Origin: Branchiostoma lanceolatum
Taxonomy: Eukaryota; Chordata; Leptocardii; Amphioxiformes; Branchiostomatidae
DNA: 64,000 nt
Reading direction: 5' to 3'
NCBI RefSeq assembly: GCF_035083965.1
Contig: NC_089725.1
Location: 372,001 to 436,000, forward strand
Part shown: one piece after another, positions 23,701-35,800 of the stretch
Position numbering within the stretch: the first letter of the stretch is position 1
How the letters are laid out: each line of letters begins with the position of its first letter
Position numbers and translations under genes: made by a program
The notes under the pieces: generated by a model
The model's database searches: none
Told to the model about the DNA's origin: nothing
Seen by the model: only the letters and a program-made list of their open reading frames with translations

Positions 23701-23818
23701 GTGTCTGTGTGTGTGTCTGTCTGTTCGTGTGTCTGTCTGCCTGTCTGTCTGTGTGTCTGCCTGTGTATCTGCCTGTCTGTCTGTCTGTGTGTCTGTCTGT
23801 GTGTCGGTCGGTCTGTTT
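23701..23818. repeat. (TGTC)n-rich microsatellite
   Basis: TGTCTGTCTG and TGTGTGTC runs just upstream of the duplicated EMI exon end. Confidence 0.95.
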
Positions 23819-23868
23819 GAGTTTCCGGACTATTGTAGTCAGAATAACTAAAAAATGGATGGGTTACA

Positions 23869-24110
23869 ATTATACGGACTTTGAGTGCTGTGTGGGGTGG
23901 AACAGGATCGGCGACACTTGCCAAGGTACAAAATTGTTTTCGCTTCCGCGAACAGAAGTTTTAAAGAAGAAGTGTCTACATCTTATCACTACAAGACCTG
24001 ATATTCTACTTTTTCGTCATTAACGGAAAAAATAGGCATGCTATATATACAACTGTAACGGCAAATATACAATGTTGTCAAGCAAATCTGATCTAGATCC
24101 CTCTTTGACA
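23869..24110 (+). repeat. duplicate of the EMI exon end plus intron
   Basis: It repeats 22947-23160 at an offset of 922 bp, including the coding block through GWNRIGDTCQ, the donor AAG/GTACAA and about 180 bp of intron (CTTATCACTACAAG, GATATTCTACTTTTT). The 5' part of the exon is not copied; simple-sequence DNA lies upstream instead. Confidence 0.85.
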
Positions 24111-24710
24111 TCACTTAAAGGCACCCAGAGCATTTTATGAGGTTTGGTACTTGAATAAAAAAACTCGAAATTCTAGTGATTCCTACACAGAGTTTCAATG
24201 ACACTATACCATTAGCTATCGACATTCAAGGAGCAAAGATGCGATGTCGTTGTGGTTGAGAACTGATAGACAATCTAAGCCCTAATAGACTGATCATGAC
24301 TGTCCATCACAATTAGCGGTTCGACCAATGAGAGAATGACTGCATGTTCGTCAAATATTTGCATTTCTATGATTTTATTTTGCATTTCTACGTATTTGGA
24401 CAGGGCTATGGTATCTGTCAATTACACTAGGCGCGCGAAACTAAAGGGATCACCGTGTAGGTGACCTTGTTTATGCATTACTGTGGCGTATTGTTATTGC
24501 AGCCGATAACATACATCTTGAACAAGTATTGATATTTTGTACCCAGTTCTATATGAGCTATAGTACCAGACTTCGATACCTTTACGATTCTAGATGAAGA
24601 TATATTGCTTTTTCCTGTTGGGAAATACTATAGTCTACACATCGTGCTGGCGGTCAAAGGATATTCCCGACCGGTAACTACGCCGAAACTCACCCTCTCC
24701 GCTCTTTCTC
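24111..24710. other. intergenic, nothing recognised
   Basis: No supported feature. Confidence 0.5.
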
Positions 24711-24819
24711 TCACTCGCTTGCTTTCACTCACTGTCACACACTCACTCACTGCCACACACTCACTGCCACTCACTCACTCACACATTCACTCACTCACTC
24801 ACTCACTCACACACACACG

Positions 24820-24870
<51 letters not shown>

Positions 24871-24963
24871 TCACTCACTGTCACACACTAACTACCACTA
24901 GCTCACACACTGTCATTCACTCACTCACTCACTCACTCACTCACTCACTCACTCACTCACTCA

Positions 24964-24998
<35 letters not shown>

Positions 24999-25066
24999 TC
25001 ACTCACTATCACACAGTCAATGCCACTCACTCACACACTGCCAAGCACTCACTCACTCACACACAC
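24711..25066. repeat. compound (CACT)n/(CA)n microsatellite
   Basis: Alternating blocks of TCACTCAC and CACACA over about 350 bp. Confidence 0.97.
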
Positions 25067-26002
25067 TACATTATTACTACAATGCGATGTGACAACAGAA
25101 AAGTTTTAAAACACGTTACAAAGCTTCAACATCTGACATATGATATTACAAATCGAAGGGATTGATATACGTAGATACATGTTATAAAGATACATTGATT
25201 GATTCGCCTTTGACATACATATATACATAATTCTTACTCTTTGATGAGTTCAAGCATCAACACGCTTGCAGTATTCTTTATTGGCATTACTCATCACTAT
25301 TAACTATTAAAAACAGTTACAATATTCTCCTTAAACTGTTATCTCTCTCTCCCGTCGAATTCCCACCATTTACTACTGTTATACTATGTTACTTTTTCAT
25401 TTAATGACGAAGGTAAATATGTATGTTTTGTATGCAATTTTCTTGATCTGCCTGTAGTACAGTATATCAGAACACCGCAAAAATTATAATAAAATATATT
25501 GTTTTTCATGCCTAGATTCAAATAGATTAATAGATAAGCACCTCTATTGTATCCGTTTGCTCCAGGGAAACGCTGTTTCCATAAACAATGATATATTTAC
25601 AAGCATAACGATATTGTATATCTTAACACACACAAAAGATAATAATAAGATAGTATTACATTAGATTAAATGTATGTATACAAGGTTTACATCTTGTCAT
25701 CTCCTTGTACACCTGGGAATGTAAGACCTTGCGTGTTTTGCTTCACGTACATGTTTGGTAAAAATGATCCGGGAAAATATATGTACTTGATACTTGATGT
25801 AAGTGATACCTGCTCTCATTTTGAAAGAAAAAAAATACATGTTTTATCAAATGATATCAGTAATTGTTAACCAGAAAGTAGTTTCGACAAACTTACCATT
25901 TGTACAAGTGATGAGAATCGTTTCGAGGGCAAACATGTTTTTACCATTGGCTATTCAATGGCATTATAGATATGTGGTTTTTCAATGCAAGGGAATGATC
26001 GC
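25067..26002. other. 3' flank of the polycystin-like gene
   Basis: AT-rich, with no protein-like frame. A minus-strand AATAAA is present near 25279 but too far from the stop to assign as the poly(A) signal. Confidence 0.4.
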
Positions 26003-26802
26003 CTACAGCGTGCTATCATACCGCGAACTGTATTTGTCAAGCCTATCCAGCCCATGGCCTACATTCTCAAGCATATCTGGAGAGGTATCTTGACTATGTG
26101 ACTCAAATGATCTCATACCAGAGGGCATGGCTTTTGCTTTTACAGTTGCTTCTGATGCCTTTTCTCTGATAAAAGAAACAAACTTGACATCGTGCGGAGG
26201 TGTTTGGTACCCTTGCTGTGCATTTACGTCCATAATGATTGTCATGAACATGCTTAGTAGTATAAACTGCATCATGACTTGATACGAGAAGAACATCAGA
26301 GGACCAAGTACTCTATTTCCTTCAGAAAGACTTTCGAAGTCGAAACTGCCTAACATCATCAAAAGAAGGCTTTGTAAACTTGTTGGGATATCTATGAAAC
26401 TTTCCAGCTTGATGCCAAAGACCAAATTTGCCATCAGAGTGAAAGCTACTACGACAACTCCGGCCATAGCCATAAATTGTGCCACAGGCTTAAAGGACTT
26501 CTTCATCGTCATAGACAAAGCGTACACGTGAGAGTTAAAGCGTAGGATGCGAAGAAACTTAAGCGTAATGCAGCAGATTAGTAGACCCAGAAGGTAGGTG
26601 TAGACTTGGAACCAATCGGCAGCAACTTTGTACTGGTCAAAGGTAGAGTTGCCGACTGCGTTTTGCTCTGAAACGTCATCAATGATGCCTTGCGTGTAGA
26701 GGTAGACACCGAGTGTGGAACAACCAAGGGCAACGATGAAGAGCTCCATCCAGTTCCAGACCTCAATAACATAATCCAGCGGTCGGATGAATAGCTTTTT
26801 GG
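26003..26802 (-). CDS. polycystin-like exon 39: polycystin cation-channel region, TM8-TM11
   Basis: The last exon encodes about 266 codons and stops at 26003. It begins [19 protein letters not shown], then hydrophobic helices [56 protein letters not shown], and the final helix [18 protein letters not shown] pore-loop-like segment [18 protein letters not shown] precedes the last helix. The cytoplasmic tail is short (about 65 residues) and Ser-rich, with no coiled coil or EF hand seen, unlike polycystin-2. Whether this subunit conducts alone cannot be told. Confidence 0.93.
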
Positions 26803-29800
26803 CTGTGGTAAATAGAACATATGTATAAACTCTAAGTAATTTATTGATCAAAGTGTTTTTTTCTCTCTCAAACCTATTAATGATTGGCCTCTATATTTCA
26901 TAAGTGGCAGGTCACAAAGTACAAAAATCGATTTCTAGTAATATCGCACAGCTTGATTTGGAGGTAAATTTATAGATTTGTAACTAGTCAAATGTAGTAT
27001 GGCGGTGTGTTCGCGTATGTAGCTGAGGCCAGGGCTAGGTAAAGGGGGATAGTGCCGCCTGGTGCCCCAACGACCCAATAAGAGGTCACGGGATAGGTGA
27101 GGGGAGTTCAAGTTTGTTATTGTATGTGTTTGTGGTCGTCTGAGTCTGTGTTTGTTTGTTTGCTTGTTTGTTGGTTTGTTGGTTTAAACGTGAAGCACAC
27201 GATATCAAAAGTTTTCACCTTCCATAAATGCAAAGTACACCAGGAAGAGGGCCAGGAAGCCTCGTAGAACCAACAGCAAGACGGCGTCGTGTTGTCTGAG
27301 ACGCAAGGTGGCGGCCTCAGAACTCGTATAAACTGCTCCGGTGTTGGTGAACTCTACGGCAATTGAGAAAACCGAGAACAAGTCTACGTGCGGGTTGTAC
27401 AGCGTGACTTCTATGAAGACCGCTCGAGTCTGGTTGTCCAACCAGTTGTGTTGTTGCAAGTAGGCGGTCATGTTTGAACTCGACTGGTTGGTCGTTCCCA
27501 GAGAGGAGACATAGCCACCGCCACGGTAGATGCCGTGTTGACCGACATACGGGAAACCTGGAAGTAATACACATGTGTTTTAGCAACGTGACATCCTACA
27601 TGTATATGATGAATTGCTGTTTACAGTGATGTCAAGTCCAATTCATGTTCTGATTGTCTATCAGCCGCCTTTCTGAATAATCCTCTGGTTAGATTAAGAT
27701 AACTCTCCTCTGATTCAACTCAAGCTTACATACTGTTTTAATAATTATCTGTTAGATATTTCGAAATCAGTCATTGTAGTAGCAGGAGCGAACTGAATAT
27801 AGAAGTGAAAGATCTCGAAAACAAACCATTTGCAAACGACACAAATGTGTACTTCCACATCTCTTGTCCATCGTGCTGCTTTCGGTCACAGTGACTGTAT
27901 GTTGGAGATCTTGTTGCACCGGACGGCACCAGGTTCTCGGTGCAAACATCATCGGTAGTATTGTATGTTGTGTTATCAGGGATCCAGCCCTGTGTGTAGT
28001 TATGTGTGTCAGCTACACCTTCCGAGTACGGCAGATTACACTGAGACTCCACTGCCATCATTTGGACTGGGATTTCACAATTCAAGTCTAGAGGTTCAAA
28101 AAAGAAAAATCAAAACAATCACGCTAACGCAACATGGTGTACATAATATAGCCATTTTCATTTAAAATACCCATCAGAGGTACGTAAGCTTAGCTTAATC
28201 CTGCGCAAAGTAAGGATGCTAGTGCAATCTTTCTTTGACCATCTTGTCTTTCCTTTTCTTGACACGATTCACCAAAGCAAATCGCAAGTCATCAATGTAT
28301 AAGTCTACATTTGAAAATCATACATGTAGATTTAGAGCAACTCTTGCAACACTACAAGGAAATGCTTCTGTTTCTAACAGAATTTACCTACCTGGTTTAA
28401 CTCTAATATTCCGTAGCTGCACAGGTCCTACCAGGTAAGAGAACTGCAAGGCATCTCCTTGGTTATCTCTGGCGTTATTCACTGTTGCCCCGTACATGGC
28501 AGGGATGAAACTTAGAGTCATCCAAGTCCAAAATGACGAGATGTCTTTGACCTTAAAAGAAGTATATAAAGGTAAGCTCTAGCTGTGTGTTCTAGCTATG
28601 AACGAACCTCTTGTACTACATGATACCTCTAATATAATATAATCATGATAATAATATAGATAGATATATTATATTATTTTATGTTATGTTATGTTATGTT
28701 ATATTTATATAAATATATGTATAGAGAGAGGATTTTATTGATATCATATTCTTTACATGTAAGGTTTTAGATAGTGTTTGAAAAGTTGAAAGTAAACTTC
28801 TAGATCTTAAAGGCCACATGTCAAATATCTACAATAAACTTAAGAAATTTACCTCTGAAAAGCTGACTTCGCCGCCGCCAATGATGGTATTGTGCATATG
28901 TTGGGTCATGTGGTATGCCATGGTGCTTCTTTCGAGGTAGGACATCACCAAAAGAACCGTCAAGAACAACCCAAAGAACAAGACCTCCAAGACCATATTT
29001 CGCCGCTTCCTGTCTTCTCTTTGTTTAGCCAGGATGTTATGAAGCCGTACAGGTTCGTGGTCCTTCGATGGATTCAAAAGTATTTCAAAGATAGTTCAAA
29101 AGCATTACGGATTCTTTATCTGACATGTGGTAGGTATACCAAGAAATGAAGCCTAAATGACTTCAACTTCAAGTCGTTTAGCACCGTTAATGTCAAAAGA
29201 ATAATCGTGTAAATGCATTGTGGTCTGTACCTTATCGTTGCTAGCATTGGGATCCCTTGCCTTTTCTTTACGGAAATAGCTGGTCCACCCCGTGGCCGTC
29301 TCCGGTCGTTTAAGATTATCTGCATTTGTCTTGAAGTAAAATGAAGGGAAACGAATGATAGACAGTGACATCATTCACCCATTTTAATCGGACTCAATAT
29401 GTGGAATTTCTCTAGACCTGCGTTCACCAATTCCAAATTATAAATCATGATAATACTTCAGTTTGTAGGTTGCAAAAGTAACATAGTGGCAGCAACAAAT
29501 TAAAAAAAGTTAACACCTGAAATTTAAAAAAAAGTTCTTCAATTTATGTTTGTCCTTTCTTAAGTATGCTGTAGATTTAAAAACATATATGCCAAATATA
29601 TGCCAAATACCTGTAAGTACTCTTCGTCTTCCTGTAGTGACGATGGTGGAGGGTCCTCGTCTTCGATAGGTTCCTGTTCGTGTTGAAATCACAGGGATTA
29701 GAACACGCTGATGCTACATTATAGCATGTCTACGTTTACGAGACTAATATAGGTGCTCACGTCAGATGAAACATTGCTGAGTACCATATTGCAGACAATC

Positions 29801-32800
29801 AACGTGAGGTACGAGAAGAATGGAATACCTTTGCTATCAAAGCAAACAACACGGCCACAGCCAGCAACTTGAAGGGTTGCATCAGGAACAAGTCGGTGAA
29901 AAACGTCGTCAAAAACGTCACGAGCCAAGCTTCAGCCTTTGCGCGCCCGAAACTCAAAGAGTAGAGAACGGTGAAGTAGGATGCCACGAAACTTGCTGCC
30001 CAGATGAGGAACCACGCTATGTGAGGAAAAGTAACACGAGTCACCGTCCGTTATACGAGATGGATACCATTTTTTTTTTCAAACTTGCATATTCAATGAC
30101 TAATTCTTTCCATTTAGTTATATAGTACATTTTAACACGGTCGCGCTTATCATACAAGTACCACATACTGCAAAATGGTATCATGTTCTTGAAAATAGAC
30201 GATCAATCGATATTACACACTGTCCTGATACCATAAACTCTTACACACCTATGTAGGTTGTCCACCAAGGAAGGGAAAACTTGGCCTTCTTTGAATTTTC
30301 AGGTTCATTTGTGGAATTATTGGACTCAACTCTGGTGGCCTGTGGTTGCGGATGTCCTGAGCAGCCGCCAGTAAACCCAGGGTACCTCCGTGCTCCTATC
30401 ACATACGACCAAGATGTGGGTGTATCCGGGTCGTCGCTATGGTACGTGAGGGAGATCTTCTGTTTTGTACGATTGACGCTTGTTGTCTTCGCCTTTTGGT
30501 CCTTCTCGCCATTTGGTTTAGTTGCCGATTTGGCGTGTCGAAACAAAAAGACGATGATAAGATTGACAGGAAGGATGATGGCCGCGCTCTGGATGCTGAT
30601 CATCAACTGAAAAGCAAGAGTTGGTAAGTATTTTGTCAAAGTCAGATCGTTTGAAGAATGAAGGGAATATCTGCCTATCATCCTTACACAGCTACACAAA
30701 CTGCCTAACATTTACTAGGTCTTTAATTGGTGATAACCCACTAAAGGTCTCATAGATTATGTAATTCTGTGTCCATTGCCATTGGAGCTGAATTTTTTAT
30801 CAAGTGATTTGAAATATTTAATTTGAACCTCGATTAAAGGAGATATTTCATGGTTGCGTTTTTCATATATGGCCGATCGGGACCTTGTTTATATAATATG
30901 ATATTCATTGGCCAACGTGTATATTTATGTACCTCTGGCAGGGAAATGGGCGGTTTGATCACAATCCCTGCGAATCGGATCGGAGCTGGAGGGTCAAAAT
31001 CGTCCCCACGGCCGAAGAACATGATGTTGGCGAGCATGGTGCAGTACAGGAGTGTCAGGCAGCAGGACAGGCGCTGGACACGGGTGAAGGGACTTCGCGC
31101 CGGGCGACCAAGCACTGAGTACCACACATGGTCATCGTTCACGTCCCTGTGGATATAAACTTGGCAGCTTCGAATCAAGGCAAACATTTGCCATTTACCT
31201 TTTTTTTCGTTCGCATCAATTCAGTAAAGATAATTACCAAATCAAGTAAAAGATTTTTCTGGGTAAAAACCATTCCAAACAAAAGTCACAAAGCTGTTAG
31301 ACGCTTAGAAAACTGCCGCCCAGTCTAGTACGCCATAAGGATAACAAACAGGCCTGTTTCTAAAATACCTTGCACTTTTGGCAAAAAACAGGTTCTGGAA
31401 CTTGGTCATCTCGTCTGGTTCAGCCTGAATAAGAATACGATGAACTTTACCGTCGTCCTCGTCCGCCGCAAGCCACCTACACAGGTGAGGAGTTCGTGTC
31501 AATATCAAGGCTATTCTATGTGTTAACATTTGAATTATTTCTATATGATACACTACACTGTAAACTTAGAGAGCTTTGTCTTGATTGGCGCAGTGTCACA
31601 CCTTTTCCACTGAAGGCCAATAAGGGATAAAAATCCTACAACACGTTCCACTTATAAAACCTGAGGTCACATAAATACAATTTTGGTCGCTCTACGGTCA
31701 CTAAGAAATGACCTCAGTCTAGTAGAAAGATAACATAGAATAACAATCAATAACAATATTCTAAGTACATTAACACTGTTACATATATATGTGTAACAGT
31801 AAGTACAGCGAGGGGTATGTACTAGTCACGCAAAAGACTATCCATAAGACTTACCTGTTACACAGAAAGAAGCTGGTCTCGCCGGTCCCCCTGTTTGTGA
31901 CGACGATCTGCCTCAGAAACCTGTCATCGAAGGTTGAGAGTAAATTTCACATTTTCAATAATCTTGACCGAAGGTGATGTGATTATCAACATGTGATCCT
32001 AATTACCAACTTACACATCATCACCATCATCATCATCATCATAATCGTCAATACCATTATTATGACGGACGTCTATCGCTGACTAAGTCAACAGCTTACG
32101 CAGATTTCCCTCAATATTCGACACTGTGTGTGTTGCGCCCTCATGATCAGAAGGATTACCAGTTATGCTATACAAACAAAACCAGCTTGACTCGATGGCT
32201 GCAACTCACCATCCCGGACTGTGGCCGCTACTGTCATGCCACACACGCACGTGGACGAGACCTCCCAGTGGTTGCGCTGTAGACACTAGAAAGGAATCCA
32301 CGCTGCCCTTCTCAAACAGAAACCGTGTTCGGTCACGAAGGGTGAAAGGACTGCTTTCCTCATACAGGCTGTTCAGAGCTATTTTCACCTGCAAAATATG
32401 ATGAGTTACTTATGACATATATGCGTCGTTATCTATTGTGTAGCAAATATATAGATATACGGACAAAGTAAAAACGACTTTCATTGACATTGTTATCAAC
32501 AAGGAGTTTACAAGTATCTTCACCGAGCAGAATCTTTACAATACTAAACAAATAAGGATCGTAAAAAACGAGTTCATTATCAACTTCTCAATAAACATCG
32601 AGTTCCTTTATAATCATATCTCATGGATAATGTGTATACAGCTGCATTATGGGAACAATACAGGTTGGTATATTTGAATATGCTCCCCAGTAACATTGAT
32701 TTAAAAACATAAGATTACTGTGTTTCTTTAATGCTAGAAAGATCTTGTTGACTGTTGTTGACAAACATGTTTGCACCTACCTCAGCTGTTGTCCCAGCAT

Positions 32801-35800
32801 TAGTTCCAAATCCGGTATAAACAGTGATGATATATTGACACTCCTTCCTTGGATTGAGAACATGACCTGGTAGGAGCCCCATTCCCGCCTAAGGAAAAAG
32901 AAAACCACCGTTTAAAGATTTTTTCACAATAATCAAATTTTCCCCACCTTATTGCGACGATTCTGCAAGTTACCATGTGACTCAAACAGATCAAAATGAG
33001 GTCTAACAATCAACATTCGTCATCGCGGAGGCGTAGTGGAGGGGTGTTTCGCCAAGAATTCACACGAACTCAGTTGTGGTTTGCCCAATCCCTCACAAAC
33101 AGGGACAGATATCGTGAGTTACTGCCAGCAGGAAGGGGGGATGTACACAAGAGATCTCTCAGGAACAATATGAAACTCAGTCAGTATAAGTGCCGGACCC
33201 ACTGCATGAAAAAAACAGTACTCTCCCATATTGCGTCCGTCTGTTAAATGACTGCTGTTAAATGGCTATGAATGTTAATGTTTTAGATTGACTTTTAACG
33301 TAGACGCATAACTTTATTGTCATCTTATTGGCACACTTTTATTCAATGTGTAATGGATTTTATTAAGTCCTGTGAATATGTACAGGACGGAGGTTTGTAC
33401 AAAGGCTGCAATTCAGCACGTGTGCTGAAAAGGCTTTTTATATCAAATAAACCAAACCATTCTCTCTCATGTGCTGGGTTCAAATCTGGAGTCCCCTGAC
33501 TTGTTCCGATAACGTTGTGCCCTTAGCTTGGGAAAGGCACTTTACACGAATTTTCTCACTTCAGGTTGAAGTAAGTACCAAGCCTTGTTTAGGGACGTCC
33601 CTTGGATAAGACGTTAAATGGAGGTCCCGTGTATGAGGAGAGCCACATCTCGATCATTTTACAAAGTAAGGAGAGAAACAGAGAATCAGAAGGTAACTGC
33701 AATAATCAGGTTTCCGTTACCTTAAGCAGGTCCTTTCTGTCCGTTTTCCTTGACCAAAACATGCCAGGAATGTACAACACGAACACTGTCAAAACGACGA
33801 TGAGTCCCAACGGGTTTTCCAGGAGAAGTGTGAAGTCAGACAAAATTTCCTGGATGTTGAGAGGGTTCGGTGCAACAAAAGCAGCAAACTTGGTCAGGTG
33901 ATCGCAACGACAGTGGATGTGTGTAATATTCGACAACAATCCTTCCTGCAAATAAATAGACGTTACGTTGTCATTGAATGCCTTATATCATATTGCATTA
34001 TTATTAGATATTAATACTACCATTTTATCTATCTATTCAGTTATCGATTTACATTTGTCGTTGACACAGAAAAAACATTGTACTATCATATATAGCGTGG
34101 TAATGGCAAACAGCAATACATGTACATGCAATTGAATGCAATGTCAACCACCTGTGTAAAAAAATCTAGGCATTCTTTTACCTCTTATGTACAGTTTAGG
34201 GTTTATGACATGTCAATCATTCCTTTTTTATCTCAATGTTGGATAGTTCGAATACCGTTCTTGTTGGGTAGAGCGCTGAAGTAATTTGAGCATTACAGAT
34301 TATAATTTTGCCTTCAGACGGAAAAAATGCACACAATTTTGAATCTGTGCAATATGGTATATGGTCTCATTCCAAGGTCTAACAAAGCAGGTAAAACAAT
34401 GTCTATTGTCAATGTCTCCTGTGACATACCAGCCGAAAGGCATGACAAAGTAGATGAAGCCTCTGAACATATAGAAATGATAGGCAACATATAGATTTGA
34501 CATAGGGATGGGATGCAAAAGATAATACATACCTTGCAGCCATCATATCGCCAAAGATGTGTGTCTTCGTCAAAAAAGACGCAACTACTTTCAAAGACGT
34601 ACAATGTAAAATCGACGATGTCTCTTAAAGCCAGGTCTTCTTCGGAGCTAATCCGCACACCTTAAATGAAAACGTGAAAAGTGAGGAAAAATACAGTGTT
34701 CCAGGCCAATACATCCAGAAACGAATGGCATGCAAGTGTCCTTCGTAACCTTTGCCCTTTTTATTTTGTCCCGATTTGGAATTTGATAATCGACAGTGAT
34801 AAATCCTAGCCAACTTGTTTTTGCACAATGAAATGCATACGACCCATGTTAGTTTAAATGTATTTACAAAATCGGGTCATGAAATGTCTTCGGCCATGAT
34901 ATGTGTACTGCGAGCATTTAGCCTTTGCAATCATTGCAAAACATAGCTTCATACATGTTATTGCAGAAGCCACCCGTACTGCGATAAGCAGTTATTACCT
35001 ATGTAGTATTTGGTCAAATCGTCCACGTCAGACTGAGTAATGTTCACTTCTTCCGCCGGCAACATCCACTGATAGGAGCTGGAGTTGAGAAACGTTCCGT
35101 TTATCCATGGAACAGAGATTTTCTCACTCTCCGGTACCGGTAGTATGGCCGCCCAGTTGTAAACCGAGGAAGTCGGGGGTTCATCAACGCGAAGAAACAT
35201 TGAAACGTTATGGGGGAAGAGGGTGCTGTTGAAGTCAAGACTGAAGCTCAAAGCTGACCGGTGCTTCTTTGCAAAGAACTGGAAAACCTGAAGCAGAAAT
35301 GTGAAAATAAGGATTTGCTTGTTAAGAGGTTCGATGCTACTGCTGCTGTTGCTACGGCTACTACCACTACCAAAGCTCCACTACCACTATCTCCACTGCG
35401 GTAGGTAGATCAATCCCTATCCCCACTACGGTAGATAGATTGAATAACATCATATTTGTTAGCATTTGACACAGAAACTATGTAACTTGTCTCTCCATTG
35501 GCAAAGATGAAAAGATGTACAAAATAGAAAGGGAAAACTCTTATTAGTAGAAACGTTGAACATTTTTTTGCAATTAACACTCGACACTCAAGACAAGAAA
35601 TCTATCTATTCATTACGTAGCACATACGGGGTCCAACTTACCGTTAGGTTGCCTAGTAGTGAAGATGACTGAAACGCATATATCGACTCTTCCAAACTCT
35701 CGTTCTTTCTGCGAATCAAGATGTCAATCGGGTCACTTAGACCGGACACCGGGAGAGTGATGTTTCCGCATTTCACATTAAGACCGATGACTTCCGAGCG

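Noticed and set aside
23709..24023. 104-codon plus frame including Cys/Leu/Ser repeats and the EMI-like block
   Set aside because: The first half is microsatellite translation; only the block ending at 23925 is a real duplicated exon end.
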